Assembly (NCBI GenBank): GCA_023401595.1
Contig: JAEXDQ010000029.1
Location: forward strand, 53,948-117,947
Reading direction: 5' to 3'
Length of the DNA stretch: 64,000 nt
Source: Spirochaetota bacterium
GTDB lineage: Bacteria > Spirochaetota > Spirochaetia > Sphaerochaetales > Sphaerochaetaceae
Positions 32,889 through 42,088 of this stretch are shown here, piece after piece. How positions within the stretch are numbered: position 1 is the first letter of the stretch; every line of letters starts with the position of its first letter. A program made the position numbers and the translations under genes. The notes beneath the pieces are model-generated. The model made no database searches. It was not told the DNA's origin and saw only the letters and a program-made list of their open reading frames with translations.

Positions 32889-33947
32889 CTATCTCCTTAT
32901 GAGAATCTTGTACAGCTCCCGTTTCGTCGCGCCAAGCTGCTTCTTGTAGTTTTCCGCTCCCCTGGTAAAATCGAAATGTTCATACGGATTGTCCGCGTAC
33001 GCTCCGCCGGCCCATTCCCGGATCAATTCCGTGAACATGACTACAGCGGGGGAATAGTCCGCATATGATGGATTGAACGTGGTCTGGAGAAGGTACAACG
33101 TCTTGGCGCCAGGCGAAGGAAGCGCATAGCCGAAGGCGGCCAGCTCCCCGTTCATGTGCAAAGTCAGCAGGATACCCTCTTCGTTCGTATGCTTGGCGTC
33201 GGTTACGATCTGATAGTCAGGGAATCGGGAAACGAACAGATGCTGAAACAGGTTGAAGAAAAACATATTGAACCTGCCGTTCTTCACGATCTTTCTCGCA
33301 CGGTACAAACCGTCCGTCTCATCCACGAAGGAGCTAGAGCCCTTGTGGACGGCTGCTTCGTAAGTAAAACCGTTCTTCTGTATCTTGTTCATCCGCCATT
33401 TGTAATTTTTGCAAAAATGTTTTCCCTGCGATTGGAGATAGGCGTCAAAAGATTCGGGACGGTCAAGGACGTAACAGCCGAATTCATCTCCATAACCGTT
33501 TCCGACCATGGTCTTCCTTGTCATGCGCAATGCCGGGCCATCGGCGAGAACCACAGGAGACGACGACGGCAAAAATTCTCCGACCAGCTTCTTCTTGTGA
33601 ACGCCCCGCAGCACTGAAGTAACGAACCAGGACAAATCTTCCGCGGAACAATCCATACCGCCGATCAGGTCCACATAGTCGGACCACCGGTGTCCATAGA
33701 CATGAGCGACACCCCAGAAACGACAATAGGATACAGGAAGGATGCACTTGATTTCTCCATTTTCTGACAAGACATAGAAACGGACGGAATGAGTCAGCCT
33801 ATACAGCAGACGCGATCGCTTCCAGTCCCTGAGCATCAGGACATACCAGGAATACTGCTGAAAAGCGGACTGCCCTGCGGCAAGTCGATTCCAATCGGAT
33901 TCCAACTCTTCCAGTCCGTCGATCGTAACATAATGTATGGTTCTCAT
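32889..33947 (-). CDS. GNAT/FemAB-like acyltransferase (BcsL/CelD type)
   Basis: A 352-residue protein with the N-terminal ELESDWNRLAAGQSAFQQYSWYVLML and the central YVLDRPESFDAYLQSQGKHFCKNYKWRMNKI typical of the Acetyltransf_6 (FemAB-related) family found in exopolysaccharide clusters. Residues FNMFFFNLFQHLFVSRFPDYQIV, ILLTLHMNGELAAFGYALP and AVVMFTELIREWA complete the second GNAT fold. The likely role is transfer of an acyl or aminoacyl group to a sugar; substrate unknown. Its start overlaps the stop of the flippase gene by four bases (ATGA). Confidence 0.78.
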   Translation of the reverse strand: MRTIHYVTIDGLEELESDWNRLAAGQSAFQQYSWYVLMLRDWKRSRLLYRLTHSVRFYVLSENGEIKCILPVSYCRFWGVAHVYGHRWSDYVDLIGGMDCSAEDLSWFVTSVLRGVHKKKLVGEFLPSSSPVVLADGPALRMTRKTMVGNGYGDEFGCYVLDRPESFDAYLQSQGKHFCKNYKWRMNKIQKNGFTYEAAVHKGSSSFVDETDGLYRARKIVKNGRFNMFFFNLFQHLFVSRFPDYQIVTDAKHTNEEGILLTLHMNGELAAFGYALPSPGAKTLYLLQTTFNPSYADYSPAVVMFTELIREWAGGAYADNPYEHFDFTRGAENYKKQLGATKRELYKILIRR

Positions 33948-35470
33948 TCCGTACCCATCCGACTTTTATGCAACATACTGTATATGGTCTTAGGAGCAAA
34001 TGCCACGGCACAAACACAATAGACAAGCAGACAAAGCACAATTTTTATTATCAAAGCGAAAAGACCCTTTTCATCCATCAAGGAACAGACGAAAGACCCT
34101 GCGAAGGTCGCTATCAGAAACACCAGTAAAGAACGGACATAGTTGAATATATATCTGCCAGGACTTCTTTGGAACCCATATTTGAATACTACGACAGGCT
34201 CGACCCAAGCACACACCAACAAAGTACTCAGGATAGTACCGATAATGATGCCGTCAAGTCCAAGCCAATAGCTTAGCGCAATAGAACTGACTATATTGAT
34301 GATGATTTCTACAATCGACTTATACCGATCATACCAAAACAAACCATAGGCATCTTCAAAAGTCGTAACAATTTTTCTCATATAAGTGAAATAATTACTT
34401 GCCGTCAACAAAATAACCGTTATTTGTGGAAGCTGCTTGGCGGAAGGAAACAGAATGGACATCAAGGGATTGAGACAGACGGCCAATACGGTACACAACG
34501 CACCGATCAGCAAGGAATAATAGGTGTTGATCCGCATAAACCAACCGTAGCTGGTCTCAGACTTTTCAAGAGCGCAGATATTTCCGATGCTTGCGTTCAT
34601 GGAAGAATAAATAATAGCGACCCCGGAAGAAATCCCGACCAACAACAGCTGGTAGTTGGAGTATATACCGAGTATTCCCATCCCAAGGAGCATCGATATC
34701 ATAATGCTGTCACTGCTACCTATGACGGTTCCGCCTATTTTATGAATGACAAGAGCCTTGATGTTCTTTCCTATCATTTGCTTTGTTTCAGCATCAAGAC
34801 GATCGGAAGAGCCGCTGGATCTCCGGATAAAGGGATAGATTCTATGAGTGACGACCTGGATAATCACATAACGAAGGATATTGCCGCAAGCGAAAACTGT
34901 CGTATAGGCAAGAAAATTCTGGGTTTGAATGAGAATGAACATTTGGACCAGACTCTGTAGAATCTGAACCGTATTGATAATTATCGTATTGATATATTGC
35001 TTCTGGTCAGCTTCTACGAGCACTGCTGAATACGAGAAGAAATAGCCGAAAGCGACGCCGAAAAGGTAGACGAGATAATATAACCGGACATCACTCATGG
35101 GAATCGTCGTTTTTGATATCAATGATAGGAAAGGAAGCAAAACGAAGCCTAGAATCAAGATCAGCAAACCTATCCATCGATAGGCGGTCGACATGAACCG
35201 CAATAGAGCCCGTATTTTCCCCTCCTCCCGACTGGCCAACGGGGAGTACAGGCAAAACGCCATAGCAGAACCCAAACCAAGTTCAGATATGGAAAGCACC
35301 GCGAGGAGACTGGAAAACAAACTGCTCAGACCAAGATACTCTTCAGAAAGATTATTAATAAATACCGAACGCTCGACTATACCAAGAACTGCGACGGCGA
35401 TCTGACACACGGTAGCGGTTATCATGTTCTTAGAAGAATTCAGAATTCTTGCGTAGTCCTCTTTTTTCAT
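33944..35470 (-). CDS. Polysaccharide flippase, MOP superfamily (Wzx-like)
   Basis: A 508-residue membrane protein with about 12 to 14 predicted helices and no large soluble domain. The N-terminus (NSSKNMITATVCQIAVAVLGIVERSVFI) and the repeated paired helices are those of O-antigen or teichoic-acid flippases, which move undecaprenyl-linked oligosaccharide across the inner membrane. It is the first gene of the minus-strand operon with the acyltransferase and the PIG-L deacetylase. The coding sequence is visibly AT-richer than the rfb genes further on, suggesting a different origin. A ribosome site GGAGATAG precedes the ATG. Confidence 0.88.
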   Translation of the reverse strand: MKKEDYARILNSSKNMITATVCQIAVAVLGIVERSVFINNLSEEYLGLSSLFSSLLAVLSISELGLGSAMAFCLYSPLASREEGKIRALLRFMSTAYRWIGLLILILGFVLLPFLSLISKTTIPMSDVRLYYLVYLFGVAFGYFFSYSAVLVEADQKQYINTIIINTVQILQSLVQMFILIQTQNFLAYTTVFACGNILRYVIIQVVTHRIYPFIRRSSGSSDRLDAETKQMIGKNIKALVIHKIGGTVIGSSDSIMISMLLGMGILGIYSNYQLLLVGISSGVAIIYSSMNASIGNICALEKSETSYGWFMRINTYYSLLIGALCTVLAVCLNPLMSILFPSAKQLPQITVILLTASNYFTYMRKIVTTFEDAYGLFWYDRYKSIVEIIINIVSSIALSYWLGLDGIIIGTILSTLLVCAWVEPVVVFKYGFQRSPGRYIFNYVRSLLVFLIATFAGSFVCSLMDEKGLFALIIKIVLCLLVYCVCAVAFAPKTIYSMLHKSRMGTE

Positions 35471-35582
35471 CTATCTCCCAAAACCTGTATCTGGTATACA
35501 TGAAGTATATACTCCAAGTGCGAAAGCCATTATAGTAGAAATGTCGGATATGTGCCATATACATGACCAAGAGGAACACAAC

Positions 35583-36671
35583 TTGAAAGCAAAAAGCATC
35601 TGTATACTGTTACCGGGAGAGAATATTTCCCCTGTAGGAGGGTACAAGGTTACATATCAATATGCGAACGCATTGTCTAGGAAGGGATATCTTGTCACTA
35701 TCGTCCATTCGGTCCTGCCCTCAAAAGGACTTGTCACCAGCATGTCGCGCCCGCTCCGCACGGGTCTGTGGTTAGTCGGGCAATTGCAACGGCTAGGGCT
35801 CCTTCATCAAAAATGGTTTACGTTGGACCGACAGGTCAAATCATTGAACCTGACACATATCACAAAGGAAAATCTCCCGAATGCCGATATATATATCGCT
35901 ACAGCCGTCATGACAGCTTATTCCGTACAACAATTTGCTACTTCTTCCGCATTGAAATACTATTTTATCCAAGGCTATGAGTGTTGGGACGTTACGGAAG
36001 ATTTTCTGTTGTCCACATACCACTATCCAATGAACAAGATTGCCATTTCACCTTGGTTGATGGAAAAAATATCAGCGGAGGGAGAAAAAGCCGTATATAT
36101 TCCAAATGGAATTGATTCCAATGAATTCGGCCTGGACATTCTACCTGATCATCGCAATACGAAGTCAATTCTGTTCATGAGTTCGTCTTTGCAAATCAAA
36201 GGGACTTCTGATGCTATAATGGCTTTGGAAACGGTAAAAACAAAATATCCGGATATTCAAGCCTGTAGCTTCGGAACCTGTAAGCGCCCGGCAAAACTCC
36301 CGAAGTGGATTTCCTACTATAAGGCGCCGACAAAAAAACTATTACGGCAGTTGTACAACAACGCCGCAATCTTCCTAGGAACCAGCTGGACGGAAGGATT
36401 CGGCTTGACCATCGCAGAAGCCATGGCATGCGGTTGTGCGGTCGTCTGTACAAGAAACGGCGGTTATCAAGCCGTCGCCCATGAGGACAACTCCCGCATC
36501 GTACCTATCCAGCGTCCGGATCTATTGGCGGAACAGATAATCCACCTATTGGAAGACCCCATATTACGACTACAGTTGTCGAAGGCCGGCACACAGACGG
36601 TACTCCAGGATTTTTCACTGGAAAAAGCCCAGACGGCCTTTGTGGAATATATAGCCAGGACATCCAGATAG
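35583..36671 (+). CDS. Glycosyltransferase family 4 (GT-B)
   Basis: About 362 residues. LLPGENISPVGGYKVTYQYANALSRKGYLVTIVHS is the N-terminal acceptor-side Rossmann half; YIPNGIDSNEFG starts the nucleotide-sugar half, and GTSWTEGFGLTIAEAMACGCAVVCTRNGG is the E-x7-E donor-binding motif. It transfers a sugar to a growing lipid-linked glycan at the cytoplasmic face. I favour the TTG at 35583 because AGAGGA lies seven bases before it; the in-frame ATG at 35541 has no ribosome site and adds an atypical leader. The gene is divergent from the flippase gene and convergent with the Stealth gene, three bases apart. Confidence 0.82.
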   Translation: MKAKSICILLPGENISPVGGYKVTYQYANALSRKGYLVTIVHSVLPSKGLVTSMSRPLRTGLWLVGQLQRLGLLHQKWFTLDRQVKSLNLTHITKENLPNADIYIATAVMTAYSVQQFATSSALKYYFIQGYECWDVTEDFLLSTYHYPMNKIAISPWLMEKISAEGEKAVYIPNGIDSNEFGLDILPDHRNTKSILFMSSSLQIKGTSDAIMALETVKTKYPDIQACSFGTCKRPAKLPKWISYYKAPTKKLLRQLYNNAAIFLGTSWTEGFGLTIAEAMACGCAVVCTRNGGYQAVAHEDNSRIVPIQRPDLLAEQIIHLLEDPILRLQLSKAGTQTVLQDFSLEKAQTAFVEYIARTSR

Positions 36672-36674
36672 AAT

Positions 36675-37694
36675 TTATTTCTCGAAAGACGAAGCGTCAG
36701 GTAATATTTTTTCGAAAGCGTCCTGCAATCCTGTTTTCAATTGTTCGAAACGTCGATACCGCCTGGTATCATTGGCGCAGATCATTGGATATTCTTGTTG
36801 GCGTATGGCTTTGATTAGCGCATGGTTCTGGCCGTCCTTCATATCAAAATACTTGCCCATCAGTTCTTTCGATGGACAAAAATCACCAGAAGCAAAACTC
36901 CAATACCGCAATAGCCAGCTATTGACATCGTGGGGTGAACGAAATTTCCTTCGCACCGTCGCTTCTAGAACATCGCCGCAATTTTCCCACACCGTCTCAT
37001 ATAGTCGTTTCGTCAAAGCAAGCGCAAGATGGTCGATGGAAAAACCAACGAAAGCGCTACTTCGCCGCCAAAAATGATTAGCAAGGCACCCTTTGCCTGG
37101 ATGCCGCCCCCACTTTTCCCTGTTTTGTTCAATGCACAGCCCTTTCTGAGGAAAACACCGGTTGAGTTCACATAGATTATTGGCATTGATTTGCTCCATG
37201 ATACCTGTATGCAAATACAACAACCGTTCTTCACAAGCCATATCGACACGCCGGCCCTCTTGAAAGAAAAACGATGGTTCTATCGGCCTGAGCAAAAAGA
37301 TGTCATCGTTGAAATATACAAACTGCTCCGCCAGACCAGGAATCTTATGCAGTTGAAGCTCAATGGGATGGGAACTGAACGTTGGAAGAGATTCCGGTGA
37401 CATGAACTCGGCATGAGAGACACAATGTAGCTTCGGGGCGGAACGATTCAACCATTCGGGCAACTGCCCGTTGGTCACAAAGTGGACAGTCCGCACCCAA
37501 GGGGCAAACCGTTCGATTCCTCGAAACAAAAAAGGGAGAAGTTCCCAATCCTGATATCGCGTGGGGCTGATATCGACAGGTTCTTTACCGACATCAACCT
37601 TGCAGCGATGGAACTCTCGTTGCCATTCAGGATCATTACCGTCTACCCACGTAATAACAAAATCAATTTCCTGTTGCATATTCAAAATTTCCAT
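36675..37694 (-). CDS. Stealth-family capsular hexose-1-phosphate transferase
   Basis: About 339 residues. The four Stealth regions are present: EIDFVITWVDGNDPEW (CR1); RYQDWELLPFLFRGIERFAPWVRTVHFVTNGQLPEWLN, LPTFSSHPIELQLHKIPGLAEQFVYFNDDIFL (CR2); HPGKGCLANHFWRRSS (CR3 area); and FMEQ-less C-terminal TRRYRRFEQL. These enzymes add hexose-1-phosphate units to capsule polymers, as SacB does in Neisseria. The start is uncertain: the ATG at 37694 follows AGGA by five bases, the ATG at 37679 (MQQEIDF) is nearer the domain. Either overlaps the end of the polymerase gene. Confidence 0.88.
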   Translation of the reverse strand: MEILNMQQEIDFVITWVDGNDPEWQREFHRCKVDVGKEPVDISPTRYQDWELLPFLFRGIERFAPWVRTVHFVTNGQLPEWLNRSAPKLHCVSHAEFMSPESLPTFSSHPIELQLHKIPGLAEQFVYFNDDIFLLRPIEPSFFFQEGRRVDMACEERLLYLHTGIMEQINANNLCELNRCFPQKGLCIEQNREKWGRHPGKGCLANHFWRRSSAFVGFSIDHLALALTKRLYETVWENCGDVLEATVRRKFRSPHDVNSWLLRYWSFASGDFCPSKELMGKYFDMKDGQNHALIKAIRQQEYPMICANDTRRYRRFEQLKTGLQDAFEKILPDASSFEK

Positions 37695-38931
37695 CAAAAT
37701 CCTGCGACAAATCAAACAGACCGATACATATGAAAAATAGATAACTACTTGGAAAATATGAATATAGAATCATAGTCTCCAACAGATTAGAGAAAAGACA
37801 CCCTAGAAAAAGCAATCCAATCATCACTGCAAGATCACGAGTTTTTCCTTTTACCCGAAGACCTTTGATGCATAAATAAAAACTCATACCGATGATAATG
37901 AGGAACAACGCCAATGCGAAAATGCCATGATGTACCAACGTGTCGACAAATACATTGTGCAGGCTGCTGATATCGGCGCCACGCAATGCCACAAGCCCCT
38001 CATGGACAGCCTGTTCTGAGATACCGAACAATACATGTCCTCGCACTATTTTCAATCCTATCTGCCAAAGGAGGACTCTTCCTGAACTGAGCTTGTCCAA
38101 AATCCAAAAAACAGATCCGCCATCGGATATCTTTTCAACGGAATATCCACGAGAAAAGAAAACGCATGCAACAAGAAAAATCAAACAACCAGCCAGTATG
38201 AATAACACGAGAATCTTTACGAACCTAGTCAGACGAACTTTAGTACAGAAATAATACAAGACAACTCCTGCGAGAAACACAAGAAACGTCAATACACAAG
38301 TCCGCGATTCAGTCAGCACCAATGAACAGCAATTCAGAAGAAAAGAAAAGCACATCAGCCATTTTTTCCACTTAGCATTGTCGAAGACAATCAAAGAAAC
38401 AACGCCAAGCATGAGGGCGAGCAAACACATGCCGCCTAACGAATTTGGGTTTATTGTTATTCCATACAATCGATTTCCAACAACCATCCCTGGCAAATGG
38501 AGTATATATCCTCCGATTAGAGACAGAAGGCTGATGCAACTGATACTCAACAGACTCCAGTCGCAAAGTCTTTGAAAGTTCAAAAGCCGCTTTTCTATCT
38601 CCCGTGGTTGAAAAGCCACTGATAGAAAAAAAAGAGAGAAGCTACTGAGCGTCATGGCACTCCACATGCCGAAATCACGGTGTAGCAGCGTTGTAAAGAA
38701 AATTACGCCGAGCAGCATCAATTGCAGGTTATTCAGCAGAGAACTCCTGTAATTCCGCCAAGGCCTCCATAAAAACCAAATGACAAGTGAAATTGGGATA
38801 ATCGCATATGCGATATATATGAAGAACTTGTCGTAGCCTTGCAGGAAAGAAAGAAAACAATTCGTCATCAAGACAAGTTGGAAAAGCGAATCATGATAGG
38901 TATCGAGCCAAATATTCTTCTTCATCGACAT
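37663..38931 (-). CDS. O-antigen polymerase/ligase-like membrane protein (Wzy-like)
   Basis: About 422 residues, with ten to twelve hydrophobic helices and one larger loop containing DGGSVFWILDKLSSGRVLLWQIGLKIVRGHVLFG, the R-x6-W-x-G-like pattern of the PF04932 O-antigen ligase/polymerase family, and ISSLHNVFVDTLVHHG, the conserved xxHNxFLxxLxxxG motif. It links lipid-carried repeat units on the periplasmic side. I use the ATG at 38931 because the open frame back to a TTG at 39009 would leave only 14 bases to the divergent exporter gene; this is uncertain since the extra residues are hydrophobic. AT-rich like its neighbours. Confidence 0.8.
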   Translation of the reverse strand: MSMKKNIWLDTYHDSLFQLVLMTNCFLSFLQGYDKFFIYIAYAIIPISLVIWFLWRPWRNYRSSLLNNLQLMLLGVIFFTTLLHRDFGMWSAMTLSSFSLFFLSVAFQPREIEKRLLNFQRLCDWSLLSISCISLLSLIGGYILHLPGMVVGNRLYGITINPNSLGGMCLLALMLGVVSLIVFDNAKWKKWLMCFSFLLNCCSLVLTESRTCVLTFLVFLAGVVLYYFCTKVRLTRFVKILVLFILAGCLIFLVACVFFSRGYSVEKISDGGSVFWILDKLSSGRVLLWQIGLKIVRGHVLFGISEQAVHEGLVALRGADISSLHNVFVDTLVHHGIFALALFLIIIGMSFYLCIKGLRVKGKTRDLAVMIGLLFLGCLFSNLLETMILYSYFPSSYLFFICIGLFDLSQDFDGNFEYATGN

Positions 38932-39023
38932 CTTGTTACCAACCTGTATATTTTTGTAAAACCAACCGAATATAATAAAGATGATAGCTTGTATCGTCCA
39001 ATAATTCAATCTATAGTACCTCT

Positions 39024-41564
39024 ATGAAACACAATGGATCTATATTACAACGTTTTTTTTCAGCGATCTCTCGTTACAGAATTCTCACCCTCATTTTGAT
39101 TCTTCTCGTCACCTCCTATTTTGGCTATCAGATGAGGAACTTGTCAATTTCTGCCGATTATAGCGCACTATTGGCAGTAGCCCCTCCTACAGAATTCGTA
39201 CCGACACCAATTGCCGGAGAATCAAACAGCTCCATTGTGCGTCCATCCTCCACACCACAGCAAACCGTGGTCATCCAGCGGGAAGAAGTTTTGAAGGCCC
39301 CGATCGAGGCGACTACAGACATTGCCGATAATTCAGTCGCGACCAAGGCTTCCTCGGACGCCTCAGCCAGCACACCACAAGGAGCGATTTTGGACACCCC
39401 GGAAATCCATGCGGAATTCGGGGACGGTCTGGCGATCCTCGTACATTCGGAAAACCCGTTCAATCCAGACTTGATGACAACAATTTACAACACAAAACAG
39501 ATACTGGAAGCTCAACCTGATATCGGCCCATGTCTTTCTCCCTTTGATTTCGTCACCGTAGAAAAGAAAGGCACACGATTGGCGATCATTCCGATGAGCC
39601 CGCATTCCAACGACCTCCCATGGACAGAGCAAGAGGTACAAATTCTTAGGAACCGAATGCTGAACGACGATATCGCAAAAAACTATCTCTATTCAGAAGA
39701 TGGTAAAACCATATTGATCTATTATCAGATGCAGGGAGGACTGCCATCCGACCGTTTGAATGAATTGGTTTCCTACCTTGACCCTCTCAAGGAACAAGCG
39801 GACGTACACGTCATTGGAGGGGGATTTATCAATGATCGCGTCATGTACTATCTCAACAAGGATCTCTTCACGCTCCTGATCCTCTGCTTCATGATCATCC
39901 TGATAACCTGCTATCTCTCCTTCAGATCAATCAGAGCGGTATTCATGCCGTTTTCTTTAGCGATACTCGGTATCGTCTGGGTGTTGGGAACAATGGTCAA
40001 ACTACACTATCAATTATCCCTGATCACCATTTTGACCCCTTGCCTGGTCCTCGTCCTAGGAAGTTCCTACAGCATACATATGATCAGTGAGTATTATGGG
40101 GCATATAACGGGGACAAAACTGATAAAACACATGTTTACCAAGCGGAAGCAAAAATCGCGAAGACAATAGTATTCGCTTGTCTCACTACAGTCGTCGGAT
40201 TCCTCAGCATGCTGTTCTCCGACTCGCCGGCTTTCAGGGAATTCGGAATCACAGTCTCCATCGGTATCCTGTATTGTGTCATCCTATCATTGACATACCT
40301 GCCAGCAGTATTGAGTCTCGTGCCCGCGCCGAAACAACGACAGATGGACATCTACAAACAGGGACTTCTCATAAAGTCCGTACGTATTCTGAGCAGGACG
40401 GTCCCGAAATATTGGTACGTGTTTTTGCTGATTATGCTCTTGATTTTCTGTGGTTTTCTTTTCGTGAAAGATAGAATTGAGTTCAATTCCAATTACATGT
40501 CGTATTTCCCACAAGACGACCCTCTTGTACAGGATTCTGTTTTCTTCGCCAGAACGTTGGGGGGGACCGATCCCTACTATTTCACGATCAACGCGCCGGA
40601 CAATGAAAAGAATTTCTTTCTGCAACCTGAAAACCTACAGAAAGTGTATACGTTTGAGGAAATGGTCCTACAGGATTGCAAGGACATCGTCCAGATTCTC
40701 TCCTTATCCCAGTATGTCAGTTTTCTCAACAAGGTATACAATGGAGAATCAGGAATTCCTGACAGCCCCGCGTTGATCAATTTGCTTTCGCGAACGCTTC
40801 GCCTCGTCAACGCACAAATCGGTGCGAACGTCCTGGAAGTTCTTATGAATGAAGACGCCTCGCAAATTACCTTGTCCATGAGAAATTTCGATTCAGTAGA
40901 GCAAGACCTACAGACCAACGCAAGCGCAAAGCGCATCGAGGAAACACTTGATACATATAGGTATCTGCTGCCAGCAGGGACAAGTTCCCGGATATGGTGT
41001 TTCGCCTCTGACAATCTACACGGAAGTGAAATACTCATGCATGACCAGAATGTCTCGACTTGGTTGTCGTTCATATTCGTATTCATCTTGGTCATCATCG
41101 CATTCCGTTCCTTCAAATTGGGAATATGTTCCTTGGTTCCCATCCTTGTCGGTGTAATGGGAAATTATATCTTCATGTGGATATTCCATATTTCCTTTGA
41201 CATCGTGACCATTGGATTTTCCAGTATCACCATCGGCGTAGGAATCGATGATGCGATTCATTTCATTTTGCGGTACAGAAACAATGAAAAACTGAACAAA
41301 GACATGAAGATTGAAAAACTTCTTTCAAAGACTATAGAAGAAACGGGGCGCCCGATCATCCTGACCACCATTTCCATTGTTTCGGGGATGCTCATGCTCC
41401 TCTTCGCAAGCTATACACCTATTCAGTATTTCGGACTTCTTATGTCGTTCGCATTGATCATTACGACGTTATCTACATTGTTCATCCTACCATCGGTATT
41501 GATTTTGTTGGACAAGACCAAACGATTTCTGCGCAATCATAGGAAACAATCAACAAGATGCTGA
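39024..41564 (+). CDS. RND/MMPL-family exporter with inserted Ser/Thr/Ala-rich segment
   Basis: An 846-residue protein with the twofold MMPL layout: one helix, a periplasmic domain, five helices (about 285-425), then the same again (about 470 and 685-840). TM4 reads VLGSSYSIHMISEYY and TM10 GVGIDDAIHFILRY, so the proton-relay acidic pair is seen only in the second half. It is a paralogue of the protein at 52.9 kb, but has about 70 extra Ser/Thr/Pro/Ala-rich residues after the first helix (about 50-125). Such exporters move lipids, glycolipids or hopanoids. It overlaps the convergent rfbC by 28 bases; the ribosome site is weak. Confidence 0.85.
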   Translation: MKHNGSILQRFFSAISRYRILTLILILLVTSYFGYQMRNLSISADYSALLAVAPPTEFVPTPIAGESNSSIVRPSSTPQQTVVIQREEVLKAPIEATTDIADNSVATKASSDASASTPQGAILDTPEIHAEFGDGLAILVHSENPFNPDLMTTIYNTKQILEAQPDIGPCLSPFDFVTVEKKGTRLAIIPMSPHSNDLPWTEQEVQILRNRMLNDDIAKNYLYSEDGKTILIYYQMQGGLPSDRLNELVSYLDPLKEQADVHVIGGGFINDRVMYYLNKDLFTLLILCFMIILITCYLSFRSIRAVFMPFSLAILGIVWVLGTMVKLHYQLSLITILTPCLVLVLGSSYSIHMISEYYGAYNGDKTDKTHVYQAEAKIAKTIVFACLTTVVGFLSMLFSDSPAFREFGITVSIGILYCVILSLTYLPAVLSLVPAPKQRQMDIYKQGLLIKSVRILSRTVPKYWYVFLLIMLLIFCGFLFVKDRIEFNSNYMSYFPQDDPLVQDSVFFARTLGGTDPYYFTINAPDNEKNFFLQPENLQKVYTFEEMVLQDCKDIVQILSLSQYVSFLNKVYNGESGIPDSPALINLLSRTLRLVNAQIGANVLEVLMNEDASQITLSMRNFDSVEQDLQTNASAKRIEETLDTYRYLLPAGTSSRIWCFASDNLHGSEILMHDQNVSTWLSFIFVFILVIIAFRSFKLGICSLVPILVGVMGNYIFMWIFHISFDIVTIGFSSITIGVGIDDAIHFILRYRNNEKLNKDMKIEKLLSKTIEETGRPIILTTISIVSGMLMLLFASYTPIQYFGLLMSFALIITTLSTLFILPSVLILLDKTKRFLRNHRKQSTRC

Positions 41565-42088
41565 TAACCTCGGTCCTTCTCGCTTAAACACAATTCAGAT
41601 ATACCCTCCAGCGGCCACTTGACGCCTACGGAGGGATCGTCCCACGGGATGCCTCCCTCTTCCTCCGGGTGGTACAGTTCGTCGCACTTGTACACGAACT
41701 CGGCTTCCTCGCTCAGCACAAGGAACCCATGGGCGAAGCCTTTGGGAATGAAGAACTGCCTCCTGTTCTCCGCGCTCAGCGTCACGCCCACATGTTTGCC
41801 CCATGTAAGGCTCCCCTTGCGAAGATCCACCGCCACGTCATATACCTCGCCCTTCACCACCCTCACCAGTTTCGCCTGCTGATGCGTCTTCTGGAAATGC
41901 AATCCTCTCAGAACCCCCTTGCGGCTTTTGCTCTGGTTGTCCTGCACGAAGTCGCATGATATTCCGGCTGCGACGAACTCGCCCCGGTTGTACGTCTCCA
42001 TGAAATATCCGCGTTCGTCCCCGTACACCGTGGGTTCTATGACCAGCACGCCGTCAATCTCCGTCTTGTGAAACGTGAACTTGTCCAT
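41537..42088 (-). CDS. rfbC: dTDP-4-dehydrorhamnose 3,5-epimerase
   Basis: A 183-residue cupin-fold enzyme that converts dTDP-4-keto-6-deoxyglucose to the rhamno epimer, step three of dTDP-L-rhamnose synthesis. RGLHFQ contains the catalytic His64, QDNQSKSRKGVLRG the substrate-binding basic residues, IPKGFAHGFLVLS and FVYKCDELYHPEEEGGI the conserved beta strands with the active-site Tyr. The ATG at 42088 overlaps the rfbB stop codon by one base (TGATG), with GGGGAGA seven bases before it. It ends within the convergent exporter gene. Confidence 0.96.
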   Translation of the reverse strand: MDKFTFHKTEIDGVLVIEPTVYGDERGYFMETYNRGEFVAAGISCDFVQDNQSKSRKGVLRGLHFQKTHQQAKLVRVVKGEVYDVAVDLRKGSLTWGKHVGVTLSAENRRQFFIPKGFAHGFLVLSEEAEFVYKCDELYHPEEEGGIPWDDPSVGVKWPLEGISELCLSEKDRGYQHLVDCFL

